Shown one piece after another: positions 16,633-24,739 of a stretch of DNA of 39,213 nt. Under the pieces are notes generated by a model that was not told the origin of the DNA, searched no databases, and worked only from the letters and a program-made list of their open reading frames with translations. Origin of the DNA: Planococcus donghaensis MPA1U2 (GTDB taxonomy: Bacteria > Bacillota > Bacilli > Bacillales_A > Planococcaceae); NCBI RefSeq assembly GCF_000189395.1, contig NZ_AEPB01000058.1, positions 1-39,213 of the forward strand. Direction: 5' to 3'. The position numbers were made by a program, and so were the translations under genes. Each line of letters begins with the position of its first letter. Positions within the stretch are counted from its first letter, which is position 1.

Positions 16633-16674
16633 AAATCGAACAAAAGAAAAGAAAACTTTTCTTTTGTTCGATTT
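16633..16674 (-). other. Perfect 19-bp hairpin between dctM and patA, without a T run
   Basis: Bases 16633-16651 and 16656-16674 are exact inverted repeats (AAATCGAACAAAAGAAAAG and its complement) around AAAA. On the transcribed strand no T run follows, so it is not a standard terminator. It could set RNA processing or stability between dctM and patA, or be a weak stop. Confidence 0.7.
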
Positions 16675-16690
16675 ACAGTAAAAATTTTCG

Positions 16691-17980
16691 TTATTCATAA
16701 AGTCCTGGCAACCATAAAGACAGCGCTGGAATAAATGTGATAATAAGCAAACAAACAATCATTGAAAGCAAGAATGGAATTACCGCATAGGCAATTTTCT
16801 CAAAACGAACGCCTCCCACACTTGAAGCCACAAATAAGTTAACACCAAGAGGTGGTGTGACAAATCCAATTGCTAAATTGGCTACTAAAATAACCCCAAA
16901 ATGTACAGGGTCTACTCCCACACTCACCACAATCGGCAGTAAAATGGGTGTTAATACCACTAATGCTGAAATGGTATCGATAAACATTCCGACTACAAGC
17001 AGTAATAAGTTAATTGCGAGTAAAATAACGAGTGGATTACTCGATAACGCCGTTAAATAATCCGAGATTTCGCCAGGAATTTGTTCAATGGTCATAAAGT
17101 ATGCAAATGATACAGATAATCCGATGATAATCATGGTCGTGGAATTTATCACAATCGCTTGTCGAAAGCTTTCGTAAAGACCTTGCCAAGATAATTCTTT
17201 ATAAACGAATTTGCCAATTATTATAGCATAAACGACCGCTACTACGGCTGCTTCAGTTGGCGAAAAGATGCCACCATATATACCACCAAGAATAATAACA
17301 GGAATTAATAATGCCCATTTGGCGTCCCAAAACGTCACCAACACGTCTTTAAATTTAAAAGTAGAAGCTTCCCCCGGCTCAGGCTTATAGCCTCGCTTTT
17401 TTGAAATGATATAAGCAGTAATTAATAGACCAGAACCAATAATTATCCCTGGAATGATGCCCGCTAAAAACATGCTTCCTACTGAAACCCCGCCAATAAC
17501 TCCGTAGAGAACAAATGGAATACTTGGTGGAATGATGACGCCAATCGATCCTGCAGCTGCAGCAACTGCTGAAGCAAAGCCACCATCATATTTTCTGGCA
17601 ACCATTGCCGGAATCATAAAGCCACCAATCGCGGCTACAGTTGCAGGACCAGAACCTGATATGGCTGCGAAAAACATACATGCCACAATCGTTACCATCC
17701 CTAAACCACCTGTCATCCAACCAACTAAGGACGCGGCAAATGCGAGCAGGCGTTTAGAAACACCACCTTTACCCATCAATATTCCAGCAAGCATAAAAAA
17801 AGGAATCGCAAGCAGTGGAAATGAATCGAGAGAGGTAAATGCTTTTTGCGTAATAATGCTAAGTGGCAAAGTGGTACCAAAATAAATCGCTGTCAAAGCT
17901 GAAACGCCTAAAGCAATCGCAATGGGTACACCGATTAACAAACAAACAAATAAAGTGCCAAATAAAAGAGCTATCGTCAT
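16691..17980 (-). CDS. dctM: TRAP transporter large permease subunit (DctM)
   Basis: A 429-residue membrane protein with about twelve transmembrane segments, the channel-forming subunit of a tripartite ATP-independent transporter that imports organic acids with sodium or protons. Family motifs are GVPIAIALGVSAL, the PLLAIPFFMLAGILMGKGG stretch, ISGSGPATVAAIGGFMIPAM, SIGVIIPPSIPFVLYGVIGG, the second-half IDTISALVVLTPILLP and FVTPPLGVNLFVASS. ATG 17980 overlaps the dctQ stop as ATGA. A large hairpin follows its stop codon. Together with dctQ and dctP it makes a complete TRAP system; the nearby glycolate/lactate-type oxidase and malate synthase suggest a small 2-hydroxy acid substrate. Confidence 0.95.
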   Translation of the reverse strand: MTIALLFGTLFVCLLIGVPIAIALGVSALTAIYFGTTLPLSIITQKAFTSLDSFPLLAIPFFMLAGILMGKGGVSKRLLAFAASLVGWMTGGLGMVTIVACMFFAAISGSGPATVAAIGGFMIPAMVARKYDGGFASAVAAAAGSIGVIIPPSIPFVLYGVIGGVSVGSMFLAGIIPGIIIGSGLLITAYIISKKRGYKPEPGEASTFKFKDVLVTFWDAKWALLIPVIILGGIYGGIFSPTEAAVVAVVYAIIIGKFVYKELSWQGLYESFRQAIVINSTTMIIIGLSVSFAYFMTIEQIPGEISDYLTALSSNPLVILLAINLLLLVVGMFIDTISALVVLTPILLPIVVSVGVDPVHFGVILVANLAIGFVTPPLGVNLFVASSVGGVRFEKIAYAVIPFLLSMIVCLLIITFIPALSLWLPGLYE

Positions 17981-18471
17981 GCCGGAAGGTCCCCTCCCTT
18001 ATGCATTTCATAATCCCCTTGCCATATCTTCACTAATTGCTGAATTAGGCGAATACACATACCCGCCCCACCTAGCGGAATCGCTAAAAATGGAATCCAC
18101 ATCGGCAACTGCATTGCTGGCGTGACTTGTCCGTTCGTAATACTGCTTAATACTAAGTCTGTTCCAAAATAAGCTAAAAACAAAGCCATGATAAACCAAA
18201 TTATGAGAGTAATCGTTTCCAAAATCTTTCTAGGCAATCCCTTAAATCGGGTAATAAAAGCCTCTACACGAATATGCTCTCGCAATTTCACGGCGTAACT
18301 TGCTCCAATCCACACTTGAAAGATATGTATATACCGGGCCATTTCTTCTGTCCAACTTGGCGCATTCGAAAACACATAACGACCAACAACTTGACCAAAA
18401 ATTAAAGCAACCATCAGTACTAATGTCAAAACCAGAAAGGCCTCTTCTGCTTTCTCAAATTTCTTAATCAT
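17977..18471 (-). CDS. dctQ: TRAP transporter small permease subunit (DctQ)
   Basis: A 164-residue protein with four membrane segments, the small partner subunit of DctM. Recognisable are a short N-terminal helix, FGQVVGRYVFSNAPSWTEEM (the conserved RYVF..P.W.EE pattern near residues 26-44), WIGASYAVKLREHIRVE and the late P-rich segment WIPFLAIPLGG. The start is ATG 18471, with AAGGAAG about nine bases upstream; the longer frame to 18528 would run into the hairpin after dctP and is rejected. The TGA overlaps the dctM ATG, so the two permease subunits are translationally coupled. Confidence 0.93.
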   Translation of the reverse strand: MIKKFEKAEEAFLVLTLVLMVALIFGQVVGRYVFSNAPSWTEEMARYIHIFQVWIGASYAVKLREHIRVEAFITRFKGLPRKILETITLIIWFIMALFLAYFGTDLVLSSITNGQVTPAMQLPMWIPFLAIPLGGAGMCIRLIQQLVKIWQGDYEMHKGGDLPA

Positions 18472-18495
18472 GCATGCACTTCCTTTCATAAAACG

Positions 18496-18525
18496 AAAAA
18501 TCAAGGAATTTCTTCCTTGATTTTT
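18496..18525 (-). terminator. Hairpin between dctP and dctQM (partial terminator or RNA stabiliser)
   Basis: AAAAATCAAGGAA and TTCCTTGATTTTT form a 13-bp stem around TTTC directly after the dctP stop. On the transcribed strand a short T run follows, so it may reduce read-through and leave the binding protein in excess over the permease, a usual arrangement. Confidence 0.7.
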
Positions 18526-18531
18526 CAACTG

Positions 18532-19557
18532 TTATTCATTTGCTGCTAATGCTTGATCGATTAAATCTTGACCAATTTGATCTTCGTATTTTGTGTAAAC
18601 AGATTTTGCTGCTTCACGGAACTCGTTACGCTGCTCGTCTGTTAAGTCATTAATTTGCATTCCTTCTTCTTTAAGTTTATCAAGGAACTCACCGTCTTGT
18701 TGCTGTGCTAATGCACGTTGTTCTGTACGGAATTCTTCTGCTGCTTCTGTCATAATTTCTTGCAAGTCTTCTGGAAGGCTGTTGTAAACATCGTCATTGA
18801 TCAGTAAAGCAGTTGCTGCATATACATGCCCTGTCAATGTTAAGTAATCTTGAACTTCATAAAATTTGTTCGTGTAGTAAAGGGAGATTGGGCAATCCAT
18901 TGCATCATATGTGCCTTGTTGCAATGCTGTATAAAGTTCTCCAAAAGCAAACGGCGATGCATTGGCACCGAATGCATTAAAAGTATCTGTATGCAATGGG
19001 CTTTCTAACGTTCTCATCTTCAAGCCTTCCATATCTTCTGGAGATTCAATGGGTCCCTCATTGTTAGAAACATGACGGAATCCGTTTTCACCGAAAACCA
19101 AGCCTTTTAAATCATTATTTTCAAGGTCTGCCATTAATTCTTGACCAAGTTCCCCATCCAATGCTTTATAAGCTGCTTCGTTGTTATTAAATAAGAATGG
19201 CAAATCGAACACTTGGAATTTTTCGTTAAACGAAGCCATTGCGGCAACAGCTGGAATTGTCATTTCGATGTTTCCAAGTTGTACGGCTTCAATCGCTTCA
19301 CGGTCAGAACCATATAATTGACCATTCGGATACAATTCTACGATTAAGCGACCATCTGATTCTGATTCTAATTTTTCTTTAAATGCTACTGCTGCTACAT
19401 GGGATGATTGTTCTTCCGGTACTAAATGTGCAAGTCGGAGTGTATAAGTTTCTTCTCCGGCTTCTCCATCTTCTGTAGTAGTTGTTCCACTGTCTGGTCG
19501 TCCACAAGCTGATAAGATAAATAATCCAATAAGTAATAATCCAAGTATTTTTTTCAT
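18532..19557 (-). CDS. dctP: TRAP transporter solute-binding protein (DctP), lipoprotein
   Basis: A 341-residue extracytoplasmic binding protein. It begins with a lipoprotein signal whose lipobox is LSAC (Cys near residue 18), so it is tethered to the membrane. The DctP body shows LRLAHLVPEEQSSHVAAVAF, LYPNGQLYGSDREAIEAVQ, VFDLPFLFNN, GENGFRHVSNNEGPI, the substrate-arginine motif KMRTLESPLHTDTFNAFGA and QGTYDAMDCPISLYY. The ligand is not certain; the Arg in KMRTL normally pairs with a carboxylate. Its ATG overlaps the GntR stop as ATGA, and a TCCTCC-complement ribosome site lies in the gntR end. It heads the transporter part of the operon. Confidence 0.93.
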   Translation of the reverse strand: MKKILGLLLIGLFILSACGRPDSGTTTTEDGEAGEETYTLRLAHLVPEEQSSHVAAVAFKEKLESESDGRLIVELYPNGQLYGSDREAIEAVQLGNIEMTIPAVAAMASFNEKFQVFDLPFLFNNNEAAYKALDGELGQELMADLENNDLKGLVFGENGFRHVSNNEGPIESPEDMEGLKMRTLESPLHTDTFNAFGANASPFAFGELYTALQQGTYDAMDCPISLYYTNKFYEVQDYLTLTGHVYAATALLINDDVYNSLPEDLQEIMTEAAEEFRTEQRALAQQQDGEFLDKLKEEGMQINDLTDEQRNEFREAAKSVYTKYEDQIGQDLIDQALAANE

Positions 19558-20219
19558 AGTTCCTCCTGTGTACTGTATTTCAGTAGTCGGTTTTCAATAT
19601 TATCTAAATGAATACCTAACTGCTGTTTGGCTTTTTTCAAGTCTCCTTGTTCTATCGCTTGGAGTATGGACAGATGTTCTTCATATGCTTTTTTTGAACT
19701 GTCGGTTGCCGTATCAGATAGCAACAAAAAAGCTCTGCTCCCACCGCTATTAATAGTATTTATCATTTCTTTTAGACGGTTATTGCGGTGGTTTTGGTAT
19801 AACAAAGCATGAAATTCTTGATCTAAATCCATAAATTCCACCACTTTTTTTTCTTGCACTGCCTGCAATTGACGTTCTATATTGACCATCAGTTCATCAA
19901 TATTTGGTCGTTGCTCCACATCCGTTAAATTTTCAAGGCCTTTGATTTCTAATAATCGGCGAAGTTCCATAATCTCAATAATGTCTTGAGAAGTAAAAGC
20001 CGCTACTACTGCGGGTTTTAGGTTTCTTAACTCAATTAATGCATCCATCGCTAATCTTTTTAATGCTTCTCGTAAAGGCGTTCTACTTATACCAAGTTCA
20101 TACGCTAACTTTTCTTCTGGCAATTCTTGACCAGGCTTTAGTTCTCCTGTAATAATCATTTTTTTGATATATTCGTAGGCACGATCTGCCAACGTGGCTT
20201 GTTTCGTGATCTTTTCCAT
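19554..20219 (-). CDS. GntR family transcriptional regulator, FCD (FadR) subfamily
   Basis: A 221-residue regulator: an N-terminal winged helix (residues ~8-75; PGQELPEEKLAYELGISRTP, LREALKRLAMDALIEL) and an all-helical FCD ligand domain (MELRRLLEIKGLENL, DLDQEFHALLYQNHRNNRL, EEHLSILQAIEQGDLKKA). The FCD metal ligands are present as Asp and His in DQEFH and later His residues; such regulators sense small carboxylates (lactate, glycolate, gluconate). It is the first gene of the gntR-dctPQM unit, overlapping dctP by four bases, and diverges from the GlcD-type oxidase. The palindrome TGTATAC-T-GTATACA 34 bases upstream is a likely operator, implying autoregulation and control of the TRAP genes. 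Confidence 0.92.
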   Translation of the reverse strand: MEKITKQATLADRAYEYIKKMIITGELKPGQELPEEKLAYELGISRTPLREALKRLAMDALIELRNLKPAVVAAFTSQDIIEIMELRRLLEIKGLENLTDVEQRPNIDELMVNIERQLQAVQEKKVVEFMDLDQEFHALLYQNHRNNRLKEMINTINSGGSRAFLLLSDTATDSSKKAYEEHLSILQAIEQGDLKKAKQQLGIHLDNIENRLLKYSTQEEL

Positions 20220-20252
20220 AATTCCTCCCCTCTTTATATTTACTCCACAGAG

Positions 20253-20267
20253 TGTATACTGTATACA
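20253..20267. promoter_or_regulatory. Likely GntR operator (perfect 7-1-7 palindrome)
   Basis: TGTATAC, one base, GTATACA, in the divergent region between the GntR gene and the GlcD-type oxidase. GTATAC cores are common for FCD-type GntR regulators. It includes CTGTATACAG (20259-20268), whose halves recur in the palindrome upstream of malate synthase. Confidence 0.65.
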
Positions 20268-20397
20268 GAAAGTATAGAATAGACACTTTCATTTGTATAG
20301 AGGAAATCGAAATTTTCTAACTACTTGCTATAATCTTATTTATGATCTTAAAGTTGATTTTCACAAATTCTCGTCTACTTAAAGGAGTTGCATTTAC

Positions 20398-21762
20398 ATG
20401 ACAAGCAAATGGAAGATCGAGTTAAAGCACATATTAAAAACAGATCAATATTCGACTAGCGTTAGCGAATTGTACCGACATAGTCACGACGAATCCGACC
20501 ACACACCTGTAGAGCCTGAAGTTGTTTGCTTTCCAGAATCCACAGAAGATGTATTAGCCATTATGAAAATTGCTCGTGAAGCATCGGTTCCTGTTACGCC
20601 TTTTGGCAGCGGCTCTGGTTTAGAAGGACAAGCAATTCCAACAATGCGCGGAATTTCACTAAATTTCGAGCGCATGAATCAAGTTGTGAAATTCTCACCG
20701 GAAGATCTACTAGTGACAGTCCAACCAGGAATCACTCGCCTTCAATTGAATAGCATTGTTAATCGACATGGATTGCAATTTCCGATAGACCCCGGCGCAG
20801 ATGCCACAATTGGTGGAATGACAGCTACGAATGCTAGCGGAACGACCGCAGTTCGTTATGGTGTTATGCGGGATCAAATTATCGATTTAGAAATTGTATT
20901 AGCAGATGGGACCCTTCTTCATACGGGCACTAAAGCAAAAAAATCGTCTTCAGGCTATCATTTGACCGGACTGTTTACCGGATCTGAAGGAACGCTTGGC
21001 ATTATTACAGAAATCACGTTAAAACTTCATGGTATTCCTGAGCACACAATTGCTGCTAGCTGCACATTTGAGACACCTCATCAATGTGCAGAAGCCGCTC
21101 ATATGATCTTGCTTAGCGGCATTCCAGTTCAACGCATGGAATTTGTTGATGCATACAGCATTGCAAAAGTGAACGATTATGGGAATTACGGACTTCCTGA
21201 AAAGCACTCGTTATTTTTTGAGTTTGCTGGCATGAAAAGTACAGCCGAAGAAGAAGCCGCATTAGCACAGGAATTATTAACAGATATGAATTGTGAAAAC
21301 TGGCGAATTGCGGCGGATTCTGAAGAACGCGCTTCGATTTGGAAAGCGCGTCATGAAATGGCTTACGCATACCGGCATCAAGCAGGCATGACGATTACTG
21401 GTGGAGATGTATGCGTTCCTATATCTAAACTTCCTGAACTGATTGATTATGCTCGTGAACTAATTTCTGAAAGTGGATTACAAGGTGGTGTTTTAGGCCA
21501 TATTGGCGATGGTAATTTTCATACTTCGATTGCCTATGACGCCAAGGATCCTAAACAGCAGCTTGCTGCGGAGAAGATTAACGAAAAACTAGCTTATCGT
21601 GCCATTGAGCTCGAAGGAACTTGTACAGGTGAGCATGGTGTCGGGCTTGGCAAAATTAAGTATCAAGATGCAGAACATGGAGCTGCCGTGACCATTATGA
21701 AAAATATGAAGCAAATGTTAGACCCCACTAATTTACTAAATCCCGGAAAAATATTCGCATAA
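20398..21762 (+). CDS. GlcD-type FAD-linked 2-hydroxy acid oxidase/dehydrogenase (glycolate oxidase subunit or D-lactate dehydrogenase)
   Basis: A 454-residue flavoenzyme of the VAO/PCMH family that oxidises D-2-hydroxy acids to 2-oxo acids. The FAD-binding N-terminal half has TPFGSGSGLEGQAIP, LNFERMNQV, LVTVQPGITRLQLN, FPIDPGADATIGGMTATNAS and GLFTGSEGTLGIITEITLKL. The C-terminal half has the catalytic and metal-binding signatures LGHIGDGNFHTSI and GTCTGEHGVGLGK. It is the single-chain size of GlcD and bacterial D-LDH; no GlcE or GlcF subunits are in the window. ATG 20398 follows AAGGAG. Divergent from gntR-dctPQM and upstream of malate synthase, which favours glycolate (giving glyoxylate), but lactate or another 2-hydroxy acid remains possible. 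Confidence 0.88.
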   Translation: MTSKWKIELKHILKTDQYSTSVSELYRHSHDESDHTPVEPEVVCFPESTEDVLAIMKIAREASVPVTPFGSGSGLEGQAIPTMRGISLNFERMNQVVKFSPEDLLVTVQPGITRLQLNSIVNRHGLQFPIDPGADATIGGMTATNASGTTAVRYGVMRDQIIDLEIVLADGTLLHTGTKAKKSSSGYHLTGLFTGSEGTLGIITEITLKLHGIPEHTIAASCTFETPHQCAEAAHMILLSGIPVQRMEFVDAYSIAKVNDYGNYGLPEKHSLFFEFAGMKSTAEEEAALAQELLTDMNCENWRIAADSEERASIWKARHEMAYAYRHQAGMTITGGDVCVPISKLPELIDYARELISESGLQGGVLGHIGDGNFHTSIAYDAKDPKQQLAAEKINEKLAYRAIELEGTCTGEHGVGLGKIKYQDAEHGAAVTIMKNMKQMLDPTNLLNPGKIFA

Positions 21763-21798
21763 AAGCCAGCTGAGGGAACAATCCCAGCTGGCTTTTTT
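21762..21798. terminator. Terminator between the GlcD-type oxidase and the LytTR gene
   Basis: AAAGCCAGCTGAGGGA pairs with TCCCAGCTGGCTTT around a short loop, followed by T6. It separates convergent genes. Confidence 0.88.
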
Positions 21799-21806
21799 AC
21801 ATACTA

Positions 21807-22457
21807 CTAGAAACCGAGACGTGCTCTAACACTAGCCGTATAATTTTGACTAACGGGTAAAATTGAGCCGTCTCTAAGCGTCAACTGATAATTTGATGCA
21901 ATATCACGCGAAATTTCTTCTATATAATCAATATTAACGATATAAGATCGATGAATCGGTAAAAAACTATCTGGCAATTGGGGCTTTAAGTTTTTCAATG
22001 TATGTATTACACAATACGTTTCATCATCTGTATAAAACCACGTTTTTTTTTGGCTGCTCTCAATATGAGAAACTTTAGTTACAGGAATGGGACGCCAAGT
22101 ATCTTCATACTTGCCAGTTAGAAATCGAATTGGTTTATTTTTACGAACTAAATAATCTGGTGGCAAAATAATAACGAGTACGCTTTCTTTTTCTCCTAGC
22201 TTGACCGGATAGCCAATGCCGTAATATGGGGTTCCAAAAACAGACTCTTCGACAAACATTTCAACTCGCTGACCTTCTTTTTTCGCACGAGCAGCAATAC
22301 TACCAGGAAGTACCAGCTGGCCTTCTCGAATCTGTAAGTCATGAACTCCCGCTTTATAGTAGATATAGCTATTTTCTACCGCAATTGCGATCGATGCTTC
22401 TTTCGGTATCCAATCCCCAATAATAAAACCCATTTGTTCCAACATTGTGTTCTCCAT
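21807..22457 (-). CDS. LytTR-domain transcriptional regulator with N-terminal sensor-like domain
   Basis: A 216-residue protein. The C-terminal ~100 residues are a LytTR DNA-binding domain: VTKVSHIESSQKKTWFYTDD, TLKNLKPQLPDSFLPIHRSY (the conserved F.RiHRSYIVN pattern), IVNIDYIEEI, LRDGSILPVSQNY. The first ~105 residues are not a response-regulator receiver. They contain IAIAVENSYIYYKAG, GSIAARAKKEGQRVEMFVEE and FGTPYYGIGYPV, which resembles the sensor part of some soluble chemoreceptors or a PAS-like fold, so direct ligand sensing is likely. ATG 22457 follows GGGGAG; the longer frame starts with TTG 22475 without a site. It diverges from malate synthase and is the obvious candidate for its control. 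Confidence 0.85.
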   Translation of the reverse strand: MENTMLEQMGFIIGDWIPKEASIAIAVENSYIYYKAGVHDLQIREGQLVLPGSIAARAKKEGQRVEMFVEESVFGTPYYGIGYPVKLGEKESVLVIILPPDYLVRKNKPIRFLTGKYEDTWRPIPVTKVSHIESSQKKTWFYTDDETYCVIHTLKNLKPQLPDSFLPIHRSYIVNIDYIEEISRDIASNYQLTLRDGSILPVSQNYTASVRARLGF

Positions 22458-22480
22458 CTCCGACTCCCCTTTCAAATGTG

Positions 22481-22520
22481 TTTATCGCCAAATAGTCGCT
22501 TTTATCGCTGAATAATCCTT
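22481..22520. promoter_or_regulatory. Two 20-base direct repeats, candidate LytTR binding site
   Basis: TTTATCGC occurs at 22481 and 22501, and the two 20-base units agree at 15 positions. LytTR proteins bind pairs of short direct repeats about two helical turns apart, on one DNA face, which fits the spacing. The units do not match the AgrA/LytR-type consensus closely, so this is a candidate only. Confidence 0.4.
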
Positions 22521-22580
22521 TTTGTCCTGTTTAGAAGACAGTTAGAATTTTCTGTTATATATTAATATACATCAAAACAA

Positions 22581-22596
22581 ACTGTATTAATACAGT
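22581..22596. promoter_or_regulatory. Perfect 16-bp palindrome upstream of malate synthase
   Basis: ACTGTATTAATACAGT lies 34 bases before the malate synthase start, near the likely transcription start. It shares CTGTAT and ATACAG halves with the GntR-type operator at 20253-20268, so the GntR protein may also control malate synthase. Confidence 0.5.
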
Positions 22597-22629
22597 AGAT
22601 TAATTTTTTTTCAGAAAGGGATGATTTGT

Positions 22630-24222
22630 TTGTTAACAAAATCGACAATGACGATAAAAGGTGAAGAAGTTCCAGGAATGGAAACGATTTTAACTCCTGA
22701 AGCATTAGACTTTATTGAAAAGCTGCATACTAATTTTGATAAGCAACGTGTCAAGCTTTTAGAAAGGCGACAAGTTCGACAAAAAGAAATAGATGCTGGG
22801 AAAAAATTAGATTTTTTGCCAGAAACAAAGCACATTCGCAACAACAATTGGACAATTGCTCCCCTACCTGAAGATATGAAAGATCGACGTGTTGAAATCA
22901 CAGGTCCAACAAATCGCAAAATGCTGATTAACGCATTAAATTCAGGAGCTAAAATGTTTATGGCAGACTTAGAAGACGCAACTGCCCCCAATTGGTTTAA
23001 CGTTATTGATGGGCAAATCAACTTACGTGATGCGGTTCGACGAAAAATTGACTTTGAAGTTGCTGAAACCGGAAAAAAATATGCGTTAAATGAAAAAACA
23101 GCAGTTTTAATGGTTCGCCCTCGTGGTTGGCACTTGATGGAGAAAAACATTCTTATTGATGGCCAGCCGATTTCGGGTAGCTTAGTCGATTTCGGATTAT
23201 ATTTTTTCCACAACGCGAAGGAATTGATTGAACGCGGGACTGGTCCTTATTTCTATCTCCCCAAAATGGAAAGTCATTTAGAAGCACGTCTTTGGAATGA
23301 TGTGTTCGTATTTGCACAAAACGAATTAGACATTCCTCAAGGGACGATACGTGCAACGGTATTGATTGAAACCATTATGGCCGCTTTTGAAATGGACGAA
23401 ATTTTATACGAATTACGCGAACATTCAGCTGGCTTAAACTGCGGACGTTGGGACTATATTTTTAGTGTGATTAAACGTATGCGGAATTTACCGGAATACA
23501 TTTTCCCGGATCGTTCACAAGTAACCATGACGGTACCGTTTATGCGTGCTTACACACAACTGTGTATTAAAACGTGTCACAGACGTAATGCACCGGCGCT
23601 TGGCGGAATGGCAGCACAAATTCCTGTTAAAGGAAACGACGAAGCCAATGCCGCGGCTTTCCAAAAAGTGGCGGAAGACAAACGACGTGAAGCCATGGAC
23701 GGTCATGATGGCACATGGGTCGCTCATCCTGGAATGGTCGCGATCGCGATGGAACAGTTTGACGAGCACATGCCTACGCCAAACCAAATTGATAACAAAC
23801 GTGAAGACGTGCAAGTTACTGCTGAACAATTGGTAGAAGTGCCCACTGGTACGATTACGGAAGAGGGATTACGCTCAAATATTTCAGTCGGCATTCAATA
23901 CATCGCTTCCTGGTTATCAGGTAACGGCGCGGCTCCTATCCATAACTTAATGGAAGATGCTGCAACTGCTGAAATTTCCCGTTCTCAAATATGGCAATGG
24001 ATTCGCCATCCTAAAGGTGTTTTAGAGGACGGACGAAATATCGACCTTCCTTTGTTCCATAAAGTGATTGAAGAAGAAACGGCTAAAATCCAACAACAGG
24101 TTGGCGAAACAAGATATTCAACCGGTAATTATGCGGAAGCCCGTGAGTTGTTTACAAGCCTTACTTTAGAAAGTGAATTTGCAGAATTTTTGACACTGCC
24201 AGGTTATGAAAAACTAAACTAA
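22630..24222 (+). CDS. aceB: Malate synthase A
   Basis: Condenses glyoxylate with acetyl-CoA to malate. The 530-residue protein carries the A-type motifs: [43 protein letters not shown], the catalytic Arg in [44 protein letters not shown] (acidic metal ligand), [10 protein letters not shown] and [22 protein letters not shown] chose TTG 22630 because AGAAAGGG ends nine bases upstream; the ATG at 22621 abuts that site. No isocitrate lyase is present, so this copy may serve glyoxylate made by the neighbouring oxidase rather than the glyoxylate shunt. It is followed by a YhfH-like small gene and diverges from a LytTR regulator. Confidence 0.95.
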   Translation: MLTKSTMTIKGEEVPGMETILTPEALDFIEKLHTNFDKQRVKLLERRQVRQKEIDAGKKLDFLPETKHIRNNNWTIAPLPEDMKDRRVEITGPTNRKMLINALNSGAKMFMADLEDATAPNWFNVIDGQINLRDAVRRKIDFEVAETGKKYALNEKTAVLMVRPRGWHLMEKNILIDGQPISGSLVDFGLYFFHNAKELIERGTGPYFYLPKMESHLEARLWNDVFVFAQNELDIPQGTIRATVLIETIMAAFEMDEILYELREHSAGLNCGRWDYIFSVIKRMRNLPEYIFPDRSQVTMTVPFMRAYTQLCIKTCHRRNAPALGGMAAQIPVKGNDEANAAAFQKVAEDKRREAMDGHDGTWVAHPGMVAIAMEQFDEHMPTPNQIDNKREDVQVTAEQLVEVPTGTITEEGLRSNISVGIQYIASWLSGNGAAPIHNLMEDAATAEISRSQIWQWIRHPKGVLEDGRNIDLPLFHKVIEEETAKIQQQVGETRYSTGNYAEARELFTSLTLESEFAEFLTLPGYEKLN

Positions 24223-24241
24223 ACTATTGGAGGAGATCGAA

Positions 24242-24370
24242 ATGAAAAACACTCAAACTTTCGAAACGCGTACAAAAAAAGAATGCCGGGAATGTGGCTG
24301 TGTCATCAAAGAACGCCGCGAATCTATTATTTATGAATGTGAACGTTGCATTGCCAATGTCGAAGAATAA
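24242..24370 (+). CDS. YhfH-like small zinc-ribbon protein, 42 aa
   Basis: A short gene with a strong GGAGGAG site eight bases before ATG 24242 and a stop at 24368-24370. The protein has two Cys pairs, CRECGC and CERC, separated by about 17 residues, so it probably binds one zinc ion. The layout KKECRECGCVIKERRES matches the short YhfH family of Bacillales, whose function is unknown. It follows aceB by 19 bases and is probably co-transcribed, ending at the hairpin at 24378. Confidence 0.75.
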   Translation: MKNTQTFETRTKKECRECGCVIKERRESIIYECERCIANVEE

Positions 24371-24373
24371 CGC

Positions 24374-24409
24374 AAAAGAGGAAAACCAGTAAGTTTGGTT
24401 TTTCCTCTC
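24374..24409 (+). terminator. Terminator hairpin (left copy) with its T run replaced by a repeat element
   Basis: GAGGAAAACCA pairs with TGGTTTTTCCTC (one extra T). Where a T run is expected, the sequence passes directly into CAGACTGTAGACAAAG, the end of a repeat element. The same hairpin is found at 24914-24944 on the far side. Confidence 0.6.
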
Positions 24410-24454
24410 AGACTGTAGACAAAGTCTATTGAAAATGTATAGTTTTGTATAACC

Positions 24455-24574
24455 ACAACCGTTCCAGCCACTGCGCTTTCCATGGGCTCAGCTTCAGCCT
24501 CCTCGTCACTTGCGTTCCTGCGGGGTCTTCAGCTTTCGCTGTCCCATAGGAGTCTTCGTGGCCAGAACGGTTGT
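24455..24574 (+). repeat. Palindromic interspersed repeat, copy A
   Basis: About 120 bases bounded by ACAACCGTTC and GAACGGTTGT, with inner complementary parts CCAGCCAC and GTGGCC, so it folds into one long hairpin. The core GGGCTCAGCTTCAGCCTCCT is shared with the window end (39157-39213) and, in reverse, with 24740-24840. It looks like a genome-wide noncoding repeat of Bacillales. Confidence 0.75.
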
Positions 24575-24739
24575 TAGGATATAGCTCTAATTAGAGAGAG
24601 TAACCAGCAATTCCACTTTTTAAGAGGATTAATGAGTAATCACACAAGGATTCGGAGCGCAATGCGGCGAAGGGCAAAGATATGCTCCTGCATCGCTGCG
24701 CTAGCTTCGTCGCAAAGCCATTGCCCGAAGTCCCTTCGG

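Noticed and set aside
22545-22559. CodY-like site before malate synthase
   Set aside because: AATTTTCTG matches the first half only; four mismatches in fifteen bases are not convincing.
22611-23213. 200-codon reverse-strand frame opposite malate synthase
   Set aside because: It is the antisense shadow of a well-conserved gene, with no ribosome site or recognisable protein motif.
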